A stretch of 64,000 nucleotides of DNA from NCBI RefSeq assembly GCF_006494815.1, contig NZ_CP041091.1, forward strand, positions 930,001 to 994,000, given 5' to 3'. The notes beneath the pieces were generated by a model that was not told where the DNA came from, searched no databases, and saw only the letters and a program-made list of their open reading frames with translations. How positions within the stretch are numbered: the stretch's first letter is position 1; each line of letters starts with the position of its first letter. The position numbers and the translations under genes are program-made. Positions 26,884 to 35,598 of the stretch are shown piece after piece. The stretch comes from Nocardioides sambongensis (GTDB lineage: Bacteria; Actinomycetota; Actinomycetes; Propionibacteriales; Nocardioidaceae).

Positions 26884-28362
26884 ATGAGCGAGAACGCCGC
26901 CGCGACCCCGTCTGATTCCCCCGCCGCGCAGGCGGGCCTGGTCTCCAGCGCCTACCAGCAGGCGCTGGAGGTGATCGCCGGCGTCGAGCCGCGCGTCGCC
27001 GAGGCGACCCGGCAGGAGCTCGCGGACCAGCGCGCGTCGCTGAAGCTGATCGCCTCGGAGAACTACGCCTCTCCGGCCGTGCTGCTCACCATGGGCACCT
27101 GGTTCTCCGACAAGTACGCCGAGGGCACCGTCGGGCACCGGTTCTACGCCGGCTGCCAGAACGTCGACACCGTGGAGGCGCTGGCGGCCGAGCATGCCCG
27201 CGAGCTCTTCGGTGCCGAGTACGCCTACGCGCAGCCGCACTCCGGCATCGACGCCAACCTGGTCGCCTTCTGGTCGATCCTGGCGCACCGCGTCGAGGGT
27301 CCGTGGCTGGAGAAGTTCGGCGCGAAGAACGTGAACGAGCTCAGCGAGGCGGACTGGGAGTCGCTGCGCCAGGAGCTGGGCAACCAGCGGCTGCTCGGGA
27401 TGAGCCTCGACGCCGGGGGCCACCTGACCCACGGGTTCCGTCCGAACATCAGCGGCAAGATGTTCCACCAGCAGCAGTACGGCACCGACCCGGAGACCGG
27501 GTTGCTCGACTACGACGCCGTCCGCGCCAAGGCGAAGGAGTTCAGGCCGCTGGTGCTCGTTGCGGGCTACTCGGCCTACCCGCGACGGGTGAACTTCGCC
27601 AAGATGCGCGAGATCGCCGACGAGGTCGGCGCCACCCTGATGGTCGACATGGCCCACTTCGCCGGCCTGGTCGCGGGCAAGGTGTTCACCGGCGAGGAGG
27701 ACCCGGTTCCCCACGCCCACGTGGTCACCACCACCACGCACAAGTCGCTGCGCGGCCCGCGTGGCGGCCTGGTGCTGGCGCAGGAGGAGTACGCCTCGTC
27801 GGTGGACCGCGGCTGCCCGATGGTGCTGGGCGGCCCGCTCTCGCACGTGATGGCCGCCAAGGCGGTCGCGCTCGCCGAGGCGCGCCAGCCCTCCTTCAGC
27901 GGCTATGCACAGCAGATCGCGGACAACGCCAAGAGCCTGGCCGACGGGTTCCTCTCCCGCGGTGCGGACCTGGTCACCGGCGGCACCGACAACCACCTGG
28001 TGCTGCTCGACGTCTCCGCGTTCGGGCTGACCGGTCGCCAGGCCGAGTCGGCGCTGCTCGACGCCGGCGTGGTCACCAACCGCAACTCGGTGCCGGCCGA
28101 CCCGAACGGCGCCTGGTACACCTCGGGCATCCGCCTCGGCACGCCGGCGCTGACCACCCGCGGCTTCGGCCACGACGAGTTCGACCGGGTCGCCGAGCTG
28201 ATCGTCGAGGTGCTCAAGGCCACCACGCCGGGCACCACCAAGGCGGGGGCGCCGTCCAAGGCGTCGTACCAGCTGGCCGACGGGGTCGCGGACCGGACCC
28301 GCGCCGCCTCGGCCGAGATGCTGGACAAGCACCCGCTCTACCCGGGTCTCGAGCTGGTCTGA
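26884..28362 (+). CDS. glyA: Serine hydroxymethyltransferase
   Basis: A 492-residue PLP enzyme interconverting serine and glycine with tetrahydrofolate. Motifs: [31 protein letters not shown], and the PLP lysine in [17 protein letters not shown]. It has the insertion after the first third (around [17 protein letters not shown]) found in one actinobacterial GlyA subgroup, which makes it about 60 residues longer than E. coli GlyA. ATG 26884 fits a leaderless transcript; an in-frame ATG at 26854 with AAGGA upstream would add ten residues. Confidence 0.96.
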   Translation: MSENAAATPSDSPAAQAGLVSSAYQQALEVIAGVEPRVAEATRQELADQRASLKLIASENYASPAVLLTMGTWFSDKYAEGTVGHRFYAGCQNVDTVEALAAEHARELFGAEYAYAQPHSGIDANLVAFWSILAHRVEGPWLEKFGAKNVNELSEADWESLRQELGNQRLLGMSLDAGGHLTHGFRPNISGKMFHQQQYGTDPETGLLDYDAVRAKAKEFRPLVLVAGYSAYPRRVNFAKMREIADEVGATLMVDMAHFAGLVAGKVFTGEEDPVPHAHVVTTTTHKSLRGPRGGLVLAQEEYASSVDRGCPMVLGGPLSHVMAAKAVALAEARQPSFSGYAQQIADNAKSLADGFLSRGADLVTGGTDNHLVLLDVSAFGLTGRQAESALLDAGVVTNRNSVPADPNGAWYTSGIRLGTPALTTRGFGHDEFDRVAELIVEVLKATTPGTTKAGAPSKASYQLADGVADRTRAASAEMLDKHPLYPGLELV

Positions 28363-28388
28363 GCGGGCGGCCGACGGACGCAGGGCGC

Positions 28389-29399
28389 GTGCCGGACGAC
28401 GACCGGCAGGACGCGACCGCGGGGGAGCCCCCCGTGGTCGCGTCGTCGTCTCCGGAGCGCGCGGACCCGGCCACCGGCCCCTGGTGGCGCCGCCGCCTGC
28501 ACGAGCTGTGGCGGATCGTGGTCACCGCCGCCGGCGCCTGCCTGCGCTACCGGGTGACCGGGCTGGCCGCCGAAGCCGCCTTCTTCGCCGTGCTCTCGGT
28601 GCCGCCGCTGATCTTCGCGCTCGCCGGCGCCGTCGGCTACGTCTCCGACCAGTTCACCGCGGCGCAGGTCGCCGACGTGCAGCAGGCCGTGACCGACCTG
28701 ACCTCGACGTTCCTGACCGAGAGTGCGGTCAACCGGGTGATCACGCCGACCATGAACGAGGTCCTCGACGGCGGCCGGTTCGACGTCATCTCCCTCGGCT
28801 TCGTGCTGGCGCTGTGGTCCGGGTCGCGTGCGCTCAACGTCTTCGTCGACACCATCACGATCATGCACGGCCTGGGCGGCCACCGGGGGATCGTCCGGAC
28901 CCGGGCGCTCTCGTTCGTGCTCTACATCCTGGCCCTGGTCACCGGGGCGGTCTCGATCCCGCTGCTGATCGCCGGACCCGAGCTGGTGCGGCGGTGGCTG
29001 CCCAACCGGGCCGAGTTCCTGATGCACTTCTACTGGCCCACGGTGATCGTGGTCTGCATCTGCTTCCTCGCCACGCTCTACCACGTCTCGGTCCCGGTCC
29101 GGACCAACTGGAGCTTCAACCTGCCCGGCGCCTGCTTCTCGCTGGTGGCCTGGATCATCGGCTCCTACGTGCTCCGCTGGGTGCTGACCGTGACCGCCGC
29201 CGACTCCCGCTCGATCTACGGTCCGCTCGCCGCGCCGATCGCCGTCCTGCTGTGGCTCTACGTCGTCGCCCTCGCCGTGCTGATCGGCGCGGCGGTCAAC
29301 GCCGCCTTCGACCATGTCTACCCGCAGCAGACCACCACGCGGGCGCGCCGCGAGCTGATGAACCGCCTCCTCCGACGCCCCGCGGCGGACGTGGACTAG
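28389..29399 (+). CDS. YihY/BrkB-family membrane protein
   Basis: A 336-residue membrane protein with six predicted transmembrane segments. It has family landmarks: YRVTGLAAEAAFFAVLSVPP, a central region around GSRALNVFVDTITIMHGL, and the last pair of segments after SIYGPLAAPIAVLLWLY. It was once mislabelled ribonuclease BN; the true role is unclear, with envelope or transport functions proposed. The start is GTG 28389, 26 bases after glyA. Confidence 0.88.
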   Translation: MPDDDRQDATAGEPPVVASSSPERADPATGPWWRRRLHELWRIVVTAAGACLRYRVTGLAAEAAFFAVLSVPPLIFALAGAVGYVSDQFTAAQVADVQQAVTDLTSTFLTESAVNRVITPTMNEVLDGGRFDVISLGFVLALWSGSRALNVFVDTITIMHGLGGHRGIVRTRALSFVLYILALVTGAVSIPLLIAGPELVRRWLPNRAEFLMHFYWPTVIVVCICFLATLYHVSVPVRTNWSFNLPGACFSLVAWIIGSYVLRWVLTVTAADSRSIYGPLAAPIAVLLWLYVVALAVLIGAAVNAAFDHVYPQQTTTRARRELMNRLLRRPAADVD

Positions 29400-29409
29400 A
29401 TTCGCCGCC

Positions 29410-30525
29410 GTGAGGGACGTCCACCAGCCGATCGAGGGCAGCGCCGCCCTGGGGAAGGTCGCGCTGCCGGAGACGGTGCGATCCCCGTGGTGGGAGCTGG
29501 GCCGGCGACTCCTGGCGGCGATGGCGATCCTGGTCGGCACGGTGCTGTTGGTCTACTTCGACCGGGAGGGGTATCGGGACGCCGGCGATGCCACCGAGGC
29601 GAACCCGTTCGGCACCGTCAGCCTGATCGACGCGCTCTACTACACGACGGTCACCCTCAGCACGACCGGGTACGGCGACATCGCGCCGGTCAGCGACGGT
29701 GCGCGACTGATCAACGCGTTCGTGATCACCCCGGCCAGGATCGCGTTCCTGGTCCTCTTGATCGGTACCACGCTCGAGGTGCTCGCCCAGCGTGGACGAG
29801 AGCAGTTCCGAGTCGCTCGTTGGAGGAAGAAGATGGACCACCACGTCGTGGTGATCGGCTACGGCACCAAGGGCCGCAGCGCGATCGACACGTTGGTCAA
29901 CAACGGCCTCGACCGGGACCACGTGGTCGTGGTCGACCCCAGCCCCGCGGCCCTGTCCGAGGCGAACGCGCAGCAGCTGGCGGTGGTGACCGGCGACGCC
30001 ACCCGGCGGGAGGTGCTCCGCCAGGCCCGGGTGCGCGATGCCGACCAGATCGTGATCACCACCGGCAACGACGCGACCAACGTGCTGGCCGCGCTGACCG
30101 TGCGCCAGCTCAACCCCGACGCCTGGATCGTCGCCTCCGTCAGTGAGCACGAGAACGCGCCCCTGATGCGTCAGTCGGGTGCGGACTCGGTGATCACGTC
30201 CTCCGACGCCGTGGGACGCCTGCTCGGTCTGTCCACCCTCTCCCCGAAGCTCGGCTCGGTGATGGAGGACCTGCTCACCTACGGCGAGGGCCTCGAGGTC
30301 GCGGAGCGGGACCTGCTGGTCTCCGAGGTCGGCCGGCCGCCCCAGTCACTTCCGGACCAGGTGATCGCCGTGGTCCGGGACGAGAAGGTGTACCGCTACT
30401 TCGACCCGGTGGTCACCCTGCTGGCGCGCGGTGACCGGCTGGTCGTCGTACGACCGGCCAAGGAGCTGCCGTGGGCACCGCGGCCCGGCACCCACAACGA
30501 GGACTCGGCCTCCGAGCCGGACTGA
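29410..30525 (+). CDS. Two-TM potassium channel with RCK (TrkA-N) domain
   Basis: A 371-residue channel subunit. Two transmembrane helices (about 35-50 and 100-120) flank a pore loop with the selectivity filter TTGYGD at residues 85-90. A cytoplasmic RCK/TrkA-N Rossmann domain follows (HHVVVIGYGTKGRSAIDTLV; VVTGDATRREVLRQA) and then a TrkA-C-like tail. It should form a tetrameric ligand-gated K+ channel. TAGATT at 29397-29402 and the first GTG at 29410 suggest a leaderless mRNA. Confidence 0.92.
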   Translation: MRDVHQPIEGSAALGKVALPETVRSPWWELGRRLLAAMAILVGTVLLVYFDREGYRDAGDATEANPFGTVSLIDALYYTTVTLSTTGYGDIAPVSDGARLINAFVITPARIAFLVLLIGTTLEVLAQRGREQFRVARWRKKMDHHVVVIGYGTKGRSAIDTLVNNGLDRDHVVVVDPSPAALSEANAQQLAVVTGDATRREVLRQARVRDADQIVITTGNDATNVLAALTVRQLNPDAWIVASVSEHENAPLMRQSGADSVITSSDAVGRLLGLSTLSPKLGSVMEDLLTYGEGLEVAERDLLVSEVGRPPQSLPDQVIAVVRDEKVYRYFDPVVTLLARGDRLVVVRPAKELPWAPRPGTHNEDSASEPD

Positions 30526-30551
30526 CCGGCCGGGGCTGGGTCGGCCGGGGC

Positions 30552-30908
30552 TCAGTCCTCGCTGGCCGCCGCCTTCGCGGCGTCGACGTCGAACTCGCGG
30601 ACCGCTGAGATGACCTGCTCCAACGCGGGCGCCGGCAATGCGCCGGCCTGGGAGAAGACCAGTGCTCCCTGCTTGAACGCCATCAGCGTGGGGATCGAGG
30701 TCACCTTCGCGGCGGCGGCGAGCTGCTGTTCGTCCTCGGTGTTGACGGAGCCGAAGACGAGGTCGCCGTGCTGCTCGGCGGCGGCCTGGTAGATCGGGGC
30801 GAAGTTGCGGCAGGGGCCGCACCACGACGCCCAGAAGTCGACGAAGACGATGTCGTTGTCGAGGACCGTGGACTCGAAGTTGGCGGCGGTCAGATCGGTC
30901 GTGGCCAT
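30552..30908 (-). CDS. Thioredoxin
   Basis: A 118-residue thioredoxin with the active site FWASWCGPCRNFAPIY and the cis-Pro region VTSIPTLMAFKQGALV. The C-terminal tail (AVREFDVDAAKAAASED) is slightly longer than in E. coli TrxA. It is a single gene on the minus strand, convergent with the channel gene. It may serve as one electron donor for the CysH-type reductase nearby, but it is not in that operon. Confidence 0.93.
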   Translation of the reverse strand: MATTDLTAANFESTVLDNDIVFVDFWASWCGPCRNFAPIYQAAAEQHGDLVFGSVNTEDEQQLAAAAKVTSIPTLMAFKQGALVFSQAGALPAPALEQVISAVREFDVDAAKAAASED

Positions 30909-31038
30909 GGTGGTGCAACGTACCGGGGAGCGGGATATTCCCGTCGGGGCCCCGGCCCACCCGTGCGGGGGGTGCGGTGGGTTGGGCCGTGGTGGTTGGG
31001 TGGAGACAACCGAACCCCCTTCCCTCAGGAGGCTCCTC

Positions 31039-31545
31039 ATGTCCCGGACGGACGTACAGGACGAGATCAAGAACCTGGTCGACACCGCGTCGCCGAAGGT
31101 CGAGGCCGCCGCACTGGTCGCGGCCGAGCGCGGCGCCGCGCTCGCCGACATCGCCGCGCAGCGCAGCGCTGACTTCGCCGAGGTCGCGGCCGAGCGCGGG
31201 GGCGAGTTCGCGGGGCTCGCCGCGGAGCGCGGTGCCGTGATGGCCGAGGTCGCCGCCGAGCGCGGCGCCCAGCTGGCCGGGCTGGTGGCCGCGAAGAGCA
31301 ACGAGGCCGCTGTGCGGCTGGCCGAACGGATCCCCGACGACGTCGTGGACCGGCTCCCGGACACCATCTCCGACCACCTGCCGAGGAAGAGCCGCAAGGG
31401 CCGCAAGGTGCTGCTCGCCTTCGCCGCCCTCGCCGCGGGCGGGGCGCTGGCCTACGCACTCTCCACCCGCAAGAAGTCCGCCCCGGCCCCGGCCCCGGTC
31501 CCGCCGCCGGAGCCGAGGGACACCAACGAACCGCCCGGAGCCTGA
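31039..31545 (+). CDS. Ala-rich repeat protein with C-terminal membrane anchor
   Basis: A 168-residue protein with AAERG-type units repeated about every 11 residues from residue 26 to 85 (VAAERGAALADIAA, VAAERGGEFAGLAA), which predict a long amphipathic helix or coiled coil. A single hydrophobic segment lies near residue 130 (VLLAFAALAAGGALAYAL), then a basic and Pro-rich tail. AGGAGG lies six bases before the ATG. I do not recognise a family; it may be a membrane-tethered coiled coil or stress-related protein. Confidence 0.7.
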   Translation: MSRTDVQDEIKNLVDTASPKVEAAALVAAERGAALADIAAQRSADFAEVAAERGGEFAGLAAERGAVMAEVAAERGAQLAGLVAAKSNEAAVRLAERIPDDVVDRLPDTISDHLPRKSRKGRKVLLAFAALAAGGALAYALSTRKKSAPAPAPVPPPEPRDTNEPPGA

Positions 31546-31559
31546 CTCCGCACGAACGA

Positions 31560-31591
31560 CGAAGGCCCCGGTCCTAGGACCGGGGCCTTCG
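31560..31591. terminator. Perfect 32-bp palindromic terminator
   Basis: The 16-base arms (left arm CGAAGGCCCCGGTCCT) pair perfectly. It ends the upstream plus-strand gene and directly abuts the displaced tRNA-Val 3' end (attL). Before the element inserted it would have been the terminator of tRNA-Val(CAC) on the minus strand as well. Confidence 0.8.
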
Positions 31592-31621
31592 TGTCGGTGG
31601 GCGATACTGGGTTCGAACCAG
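31592..31621. repeat. attL: duplicated 3' end of tRNA-Val(CAC)
   Basis: These 30 bp are identical to 40058-40087, which covers the acceptor 3' strand and T-arm of the intact tRNA-Val plus six flanking bases. The match stops abruptly at both ends. This is the displaced native tRNA end left by integration. Confidence 0.93.
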
Positions 31622-31700
31622 ATTTCAACTGGTCGGCCGATCTGGCCGCTGGCCAGCAAAAACCCGGCGTGACCTGCGCATATAACCCGTTCCGGCGAGT

Positions 31701-31728
31701 GAAGCATCCGGAAGCATCCGGAAGCATC
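31701..31728. repeat. Three tandem 10-bp repeats next to attL
   Basis: GAAGCATCCG occurs twice in full and once as GAAGCATC, directly before the heptamer palindrome cluster. This could be an additional arm-type or accessory-factor site for the integrase. Confidence 0.7.
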
Positions 31729-31771
31729 GTGCCCTATGATTGGGCACGTTGAGGGCACGAAGGGCGTGCCC
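31728..31771. promoter_or_regulatory. Left-end cluster of four GGGCACG heptamers
   Basis: CGTGCCC at 31728, GGGCACG at 31742 and 31753, and CGTGCCC at 31765 form two inverted pairs (7-bp and 5-bp spacers). The same set, with one pair identically arranged, recurs inside the right end at 39961-40013. This pattern fits arm-type integrase or excisionase sites, and it overlaps the region where the integrase promoter should be. Confidence 0.65.
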
Positions 31772-31789
31772 GACCCGATCGGAGACCGC

Positions 31790-32899
31790 ATGGCCAGCAC
31801 CGGCAAGACCAAGTTCGGCACCACGAGGAAGCTGCCGTCCGGTCGTTACCAGGCGCGCTACACCGGCCCTGACGGCATCCGCCGCAAGGCGCCGGTCACG
31901 TTCGACACGCTCCGCGACGCTGAGACCTGGCTGGCCACCGTGCGGGCCGACATCGTGCGTGACGTCTGGGTGCCCAGCAAGCAGACCGCACCCGATCTGA
32001 CGTTCGGCGAGTACGCAGACGCCTGGCTCGCCGGCCGCACGCTCAAGGCCCGCACCCGCGCCCACTACCGCAAGCTCCTCGACCAGCAGATCCTCCCGAC
32101 GTTCGCCGCGACGACGCTCAAGACGATCACCCCGGACAGCGTGCGCGCCTGGCACGCCGTGACCGCGACGGACCGCCCCACCCTCCGCTCCCACGCCTAC
32201 GGCCTGCTGCGCACCATCCTTGGCCAGGCCGAGCGCGACGACCTCATCGGCCGCAACCCGTGCCACATCCGCGGCGCGGGCAACGCCAAGCGCGTGCACA
32301 AGGTCGAGCCCGCCACTCTGGGCGAGCTCGAGCACATCGTCACCGCGATGCCGCAGCGCTACCAGCTCCTGGTGCTCCTCGCCGCCTGGTGCGGCCTGCG
32401 GTTCGGTGAGCTCACCGAACTGCGCCGCGGTGACGTCGACACCCGCAAGGGCGTACTGCGCATCCGCCGCGGCGTCGTGCGCGCGGACGGGGAGACCCTG
32501 GTGACCACCCCGAAGTCCGACGCAGGCATCCGCGACGTGTCCATCCCGCCACACCTGCTGCCGCTGGTCCGCGAGCACCTGCTGCAGCACGCGGCACCCG
32601 GCCGCGACGGCCTACTGTTCCCCGCCCGGTCAGGTGGCCACCTCGCCCCCGCGAGCCTCTACCGCGTCTACTACCCGGCACGCGCACAAGCCGGACGCCC
32701 AGACCTCCGATTCCACGACCTCCGCCACACCGGCGCGGTCCTCGCCGCCTCGACAGGCGCCACCCTCGCCGAGCTCATGGGCAGGCTTGGCCACTCCACC
32801 CCCGGCGCTGCGCTGCGCTACCAGCACGCCGCCCAGGGCCGCGACGCCGCGATCGCCGAAGCCCTATCCCGCCTCGCCCAGGGCACCCCACCACAGTGA
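31790..32899 (+). CDS. int: Tyrosine-family site-specific integrase
   Basis: A 369-residue phage-type integrase: an N-terminal AP2-like arm-binding region (FGTTRKLPSGRYQARYTGPD), a SAM-like core-binding domain (LTFGEYADAWLAGRTLKART), and the catalytic domain with Arg204 (CGLRFGELTELRRGDV), His309-x-x-Arg312 (HDLRHT), His335 and Tyr344 (LRYQHA). It lies just inside attL and should catalyse insertion at tRNA-Val. ATG 31790 is preferred over 31736, which lies within the heptamer cluster, because GGAG precedes 31790. The stop overlaps the next gene (GTGA). Confidence 0.96.
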   Translation: MASTGKTKFGTTRKLPSGRYQARYTGPDGIRRKAPVTFDTLRDAETWLATVRADIVRDVWVPSKQTAPDLTFGEYADAWLAGRTLKARTRAHYRKLLDQQILPTFAATTLKTITPDSVRAWHAVTATDRPTLRSHAYGLLRTILGQAERDDLIGRNPCHIRGAGNAKRVHKVEPATLGELEHIVTAMPQRYQLLVLLAAWCGLRFGELTELRRGDVDTRKGVLRIRRGVVRADGETLVTTPKSDAGIRDVSIPPHLLPLVREHLLQHAAPGRDGLLFPARSGGHLAPASLYRVYYPARAQAGRPDLRFHDLRHTGAVLAASTGATLAELMGRLGHSTPGAALRYQHAAQGRDAAIAEALSRLAQGTPPQ

Positions 32900-33387
32900 G
32901 AACCCTCTGGCTCACCTGCCCACGCTGCGGTCGCAACCTCGCCCGCGTTACCCGTGGTCCCGGCGCCGGCCCCGCCAGGCGCGTAGTCGGCGCCGACGTC
33001 CTCGACATCGCCGCGGCCGGCACCGGCACGGTGAGGGAATGGCGAGCGGTCGAGGATCCCCGGTTCAGAGACGTCCCCGAGGACGTCATGGTTCGTGACC
33101 TCGCCGCGACATGTCTAGGCGTCACCTGGCCAGACAACGACCCACCCGACCGCGGCACGCAGTCGCTGCTCCGCGCCCGCCTGGCGCTGGTCCGCGCACT
33201 GTCGTTCACCTGCACAGGGCGAGCGGGCACCGCGAGCCGCGGCCCGATCGGGTGCGGGGTCGAGGTCAGGAGAACCGACGCATGGCTCTGGCGCGCTTGG
33301 CTCGAGGAGGCCGAGGCAGGCGAGGGGTCGCGGCACCGGTCGCTGCACGACGACCCATCCCCGCCCAGCGGAAGCGTCACCGACTGA
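32896..33387 (+). CDS. Zinc-ribbon protein coupled to the integrase
   Basis: A 163-residue protein of unknown function. It begins LWLTCPRCGRNLARVTRGPG, a CxxC zinc-knuckle half, and has a second Cys pair farther on (FTCTGRAGTASRGPIGCGVE). The two halves may make one treble-clef site. GTG 32896 overlaps the integrase stop, which implies joint expression. It could assist the integrase or silence host functions; nothing in the sequence decides this. Confidence 0.65.
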   Translation: MRTLWLTCPRCGRNLARVTRGPGAGPARRVVGADVLDIAAAGTGTVREWRAVEDPRFRDVPEDVMVRDLAATCLGVTWPDNDPPDRGTQSLLRARLALVRALSFTCTGRAGTASRGPIGCGVEVRRTDAWLWRAWLEEAEAGEGSRHRSLHDDPSPPSGSVTD

Positions 33388-33455
33388 CGAGCGTGGGAGG
33401 CATGGTGGTGTCGTTTGCTGTGGTCTACAGTTCCCACACACAACCGCATGGCGAT

Positions 33456-33499
33456 TGGTTCACGCTGCAGCCCTCAACGGGCACGGTCAGCGCGAACCA
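33456..33499. promoter_or_regulatory. Inverted repeat with a central GGGCACG upstream of the excisionase
   Basis: TGGTTCACGCTG (33456-33467) and CAGCGCGAACCA (33488-33499) are 12-base arms with one mismatch and a 20-base spacer containing one GGGCACG heptamer (33479-33485), the same heptamer found at the element ends. It may be an operator linking excisionase expression to the integrase or excisionase protein. The rest of the 202-bp gap contains no gene I can support. Confidence 0.5.
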
Positions 33500-33589
33500 T
33501 GCACCTCGCCCGAGGACGCACTAGGGAACCTCGCCCAAGCCTTGTGCAGCCGATCGGCCCCGGCAGGCCGGTCATACGGAGGCTGCCCA

Positions 33590-33817
33590 ATGGCAACGAA
33601 GAACCAGCGCCCCACCACCGCCGCGACCCCGCAGAAGCGACTCCGCAACCTGACGGTCGCCGCCGAGTACTTCGACGTCACCCCGCGCACGGTCCGCCAG
33701 TGGATCGCTGACGGCCGACTCACCGGCTACCGCGTCGGCGCCAAGCACGTCCGCGTCGACATGAACGAAGTGGAAGCCATGGCCGAGGTGATCCCGAGCA
33801 GCGCGGCCGGTCGGTGA
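33590..33817 (+). CDS. xis: Helix-turn-helix excisionase
   Basis: A 75-residue protein with an excisionase/MerR-like winged helix: LRNLTVAAEYFDVTPRTVRQ, WIADGRLTGYRVGAKHVRV, DMNEVEAMA. Such proteins bend DNA and turn tyrosine integrases toward excision. The ATG at 33590 has ACGGAGG eight bases before it. Its stop overlaps the next gene start (GTGA). Confidence 0.88.
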   Translation: MATKNQRPTTAATPQKRLRNLTVAAEYFDVTPRTVRQWIADGRLTGYRVGAKHVRVDMNEVEAMAEVIPSSAAGR

Positions 33818-34784
33818 GGGCGGTCGTAACCGCCGAGCCGCAGTGGTTCGGAAAGGTCCCCGACAAGCTAATCCGGCGAGCGGGGAGGCGCCGCGCGTCG
33901 CGATAGCTCTCTACGCTCTCGTGGCGCGTCAGAGCGTCGGACGCGACGAGTGGTTTCGCACGTGGCGCCAAGTGGCCGCCGACTTGAAGACCTCCATCAG
34001 CACCGCCAAGCGGGCTGCGAAGTGGCTCGAGGACGAAGGCTGGATCGAGAAGGCTCATCAGGTCTACACCGGCCCGGGGTCGACCCGGTTGGCCAAGGAG
34101 GGCGAGGCGCCCTCGGCCGGGAACGTCTGGCGTTTACGCGACCAGGACGAGGTGCGGCGCGAGAGCCTTACCTGTGACACCGAGGGGGTGGTCACGGCTG
34201 ACCAGGGGAGGGTGGTCACGGGTGACCAGGGGAGGGTGGTCACGGGTGACCACCAAAAGGAGAACCTCGTAAGGGAGAGCAGTAGTAGTACCGGCTCGCA
34301 CTCGCAAGCGACCGCCACAGCGGCCGAGAGATCCAGGGCTGCCGCCGACTGCGCGCTGGTAGCCGCCCTCTCCGCGCTGCCAAGAAGGGTGCGACCAAGG
34401 CCTACTGCCAAAGTGGTCGAAGTGCTCTCCGAGCTCGAGGCCGCGGGCTGGACCGTGCCCGATCTGCGCGAGCACCTGGCCGACCTCGGCTGGCCCGAGT
34501 CCGCGACGCCTGGCCTCGCAGTCGAGCGCCTACGTGACCTACGCGACTGCCAACCTCCCGAACGAGCCGCCGAGCCGCCCGACCCATCGGCGCGCTGCGA
34601 GGTGTGCGGGCAGACGGACGAACGCCGCTGCCGTCTCGCAGGCTCCAAGGTTCACCCGGACGATCGACACGCCTATCGGCCGGTCGGCCTCAGCGCTTCG
34701 GCGAGAACGACAGACTGGGAACTGCCGGCCACCAGAGCGAGAGCCGGCCTCGGCGGCGTGGTGAGAGGCGGGTCCAGTGGCTGA
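33814..34784 (+). pseudogene. Winged-helix replication-initiator-like protein, frameshifted near the N-terminus
   Basis: The frame from GTG 33814, overlapping the excisionase stop, reads VTAEPQWFGKVPDKLIRRAG and stops at 33906. One base added in the G4 run at 33882-33885 joins it to VAIALYALVARQSVGRDEWF and gives 323 residues. The G/C-rich third codon positions switch frame at that point, which supports a frameshift over a late GTG start at 33843. A winged helix (WRQVAADLKTSISTAKRAAK, WLEDEGWIEK) resembles phage/plasmid replication organisers. The middle holds 8-residue repeats (VVTGDQGR) encoded by iterons, and the C-terminus has a CEVCGQT zinc module. The initiator role is inference. Confidence 0.65.
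34188..34251. repeat. Iteron-like 24-bp repeats inside the initiator-like gene
   Basis: Two full 24-bp units begin at 34188 and 34212, and a third partial unit begins at 34236. Each centres on the palindrome GGTCAC-GG-GTGACC (first copy GGTCACGGCTGACC). Repeats inside an initiator gene recall the lambda O arrangement, so this is a candidate replication origin of the excised element. Confidence 0.7.
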
Positions 34785-34974
34785 CAACCGATCAGGGAAC
34801 CGGCCCGGAGGCCGGACGGTGCGGGTCGAGGTGCGTGGTGATCCCGACGCGGTGGCCGAGGTCGACCAGATCATCTCGGCAGCGCTGTCCGCGGCTGGCT
34901 TGACTGCCGCGCCTCGGCCGCGGCATCTGCGTGTGGTGCCGCCACCGGACCGCCGGAAGCGAGCGACGCGGTGA
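34777..34974 (+). CDS. Small element protein of unknown function
   Basis: A 65-residue basic protein with VEVRGDPDAVAEVDQIISAA followed by an Arg/Pro-rich tail. GTG 34777 overlaps the preceding gene by eight bases, and the stop overlaps the next start. Overlaps on both sides make translation likely. I do not recognise a family. Confidence 0.6.
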   Translation: MADNRSGNRPGGRTVRVEVRGDPDAVAEVDQIISAALSAAGLTAAPRPRHLRVVPPPDRRKRATR

Positions 34975-35171
34975 GGCGCCGACGTCCGTCGTCGCGGCGC
35001 TTGGGTGCGGCGCTGGTCGAGGAGCGGTGCTGGTGCGGGCGGCCGCGGCGCGGCGTCGTGGCCGCGGCCCGCGGTGTGCTGGCGCATCACTGCGGACAGT
35101 GTGCCGAGCACTGCACGGTCGCGCTGTACCTCGAGCGGGTGCCCACGCTGCTGCGACGGGGCACCTCGTGA
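34971..35171 (+). CDS. Small Cys-rich element protein
   Basis: A 66-residue protein with CWCGRPRRG and HCGQCAEHC, which gives five closely placed cysteines plus histidines suited to one zinc site. The N-terminus is Arg-rich. Overlaps of four bases on each side place it in a coupled chain that runs to the second recombinase. Function unknown. Confidence 0.6.
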   Translation: MRRRRPSSRRLGAALVEERCWCGRPRRGVVAAARGVLAHHCGQCAEHCTVALYLERVPTLLRRGTS

Positions 35172-35398
35172 CGGCCGCAGGCGCCCAGGCCGGTCCTGGT
35201 GGCGACGCGCCGGCATCGGCCTGGCGTGCGCGGTTCGCTGGTGCGCGGGTCGGGATCGTGTTCGGTCAGCGGGTGCGGATTGTGTCGGTGGCTCGTGCTG
35301 GGGTGCGGTGTCGGTTCCCGGACGGTCACGTCGAGCGGGTCCACCCCGACGACGTCGAGCCGGGCCCGCCGTTCCCGATCGGGGAGGCGGCGCGGTGA
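35168..35398 (+). CDS. Small element protein with SH3-like beta motif
   Basis: A 76-residue protein. The segment GQRVRIVSVARAGVRCRFPD, then GHVERVHPDDVEPG, looks like a small beta-barrel of the SH3/KOW kind. It begins at GTG 35168 (overlap GTGA) and ends overlapping the next gene. No family name can be given. Confidence 0.55.
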   Translation: MTAAGAQAGPGGDAPASAWRARFAGARVGIVFGQRVRIVSVARAGVRCRFPDGHVERVHPDDVEPGPPFPIGEAAR

Positions 35399-35598
35399 CT
35401 GAGGACTACGGCGAGCACCCCGCAGCGTGGAAGGCCACGACCCACTGCACGGTCTGCGGTCAGACCGAGGACGCTTGCCGCCGCAACCCGTACGGCGGGC
35501 ACGAGTACGTAGGCGCGGCGACGCATCAGGTGCAGCTCAACCGCGAGCGCCGCCAGCACCTGGCTGCACGCCACGGCACGGGGGAGGGCGACCGGTGA
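35395..35598 (+). CDS. Small zinc-finger element protein
   Basis: A 67-residue protein with TTHCTVCGQTEDACRRNPYG followed by GHEYVGA. The pattern CxxCGQT-x3/4-CR-H-x-Y is shared with the C-terminus of the initiator-like gene product upstream, so the element encodes the same zinc module twice. It is coupled on both sides by GTGA overlaps. Confidence 0.65.
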   Translation: MTEDYGEHPAAWKATTHCTVCGQTEDACRRNPYGGHEYVGAATHQVQLNRERRQHLAARHGTGEGDR

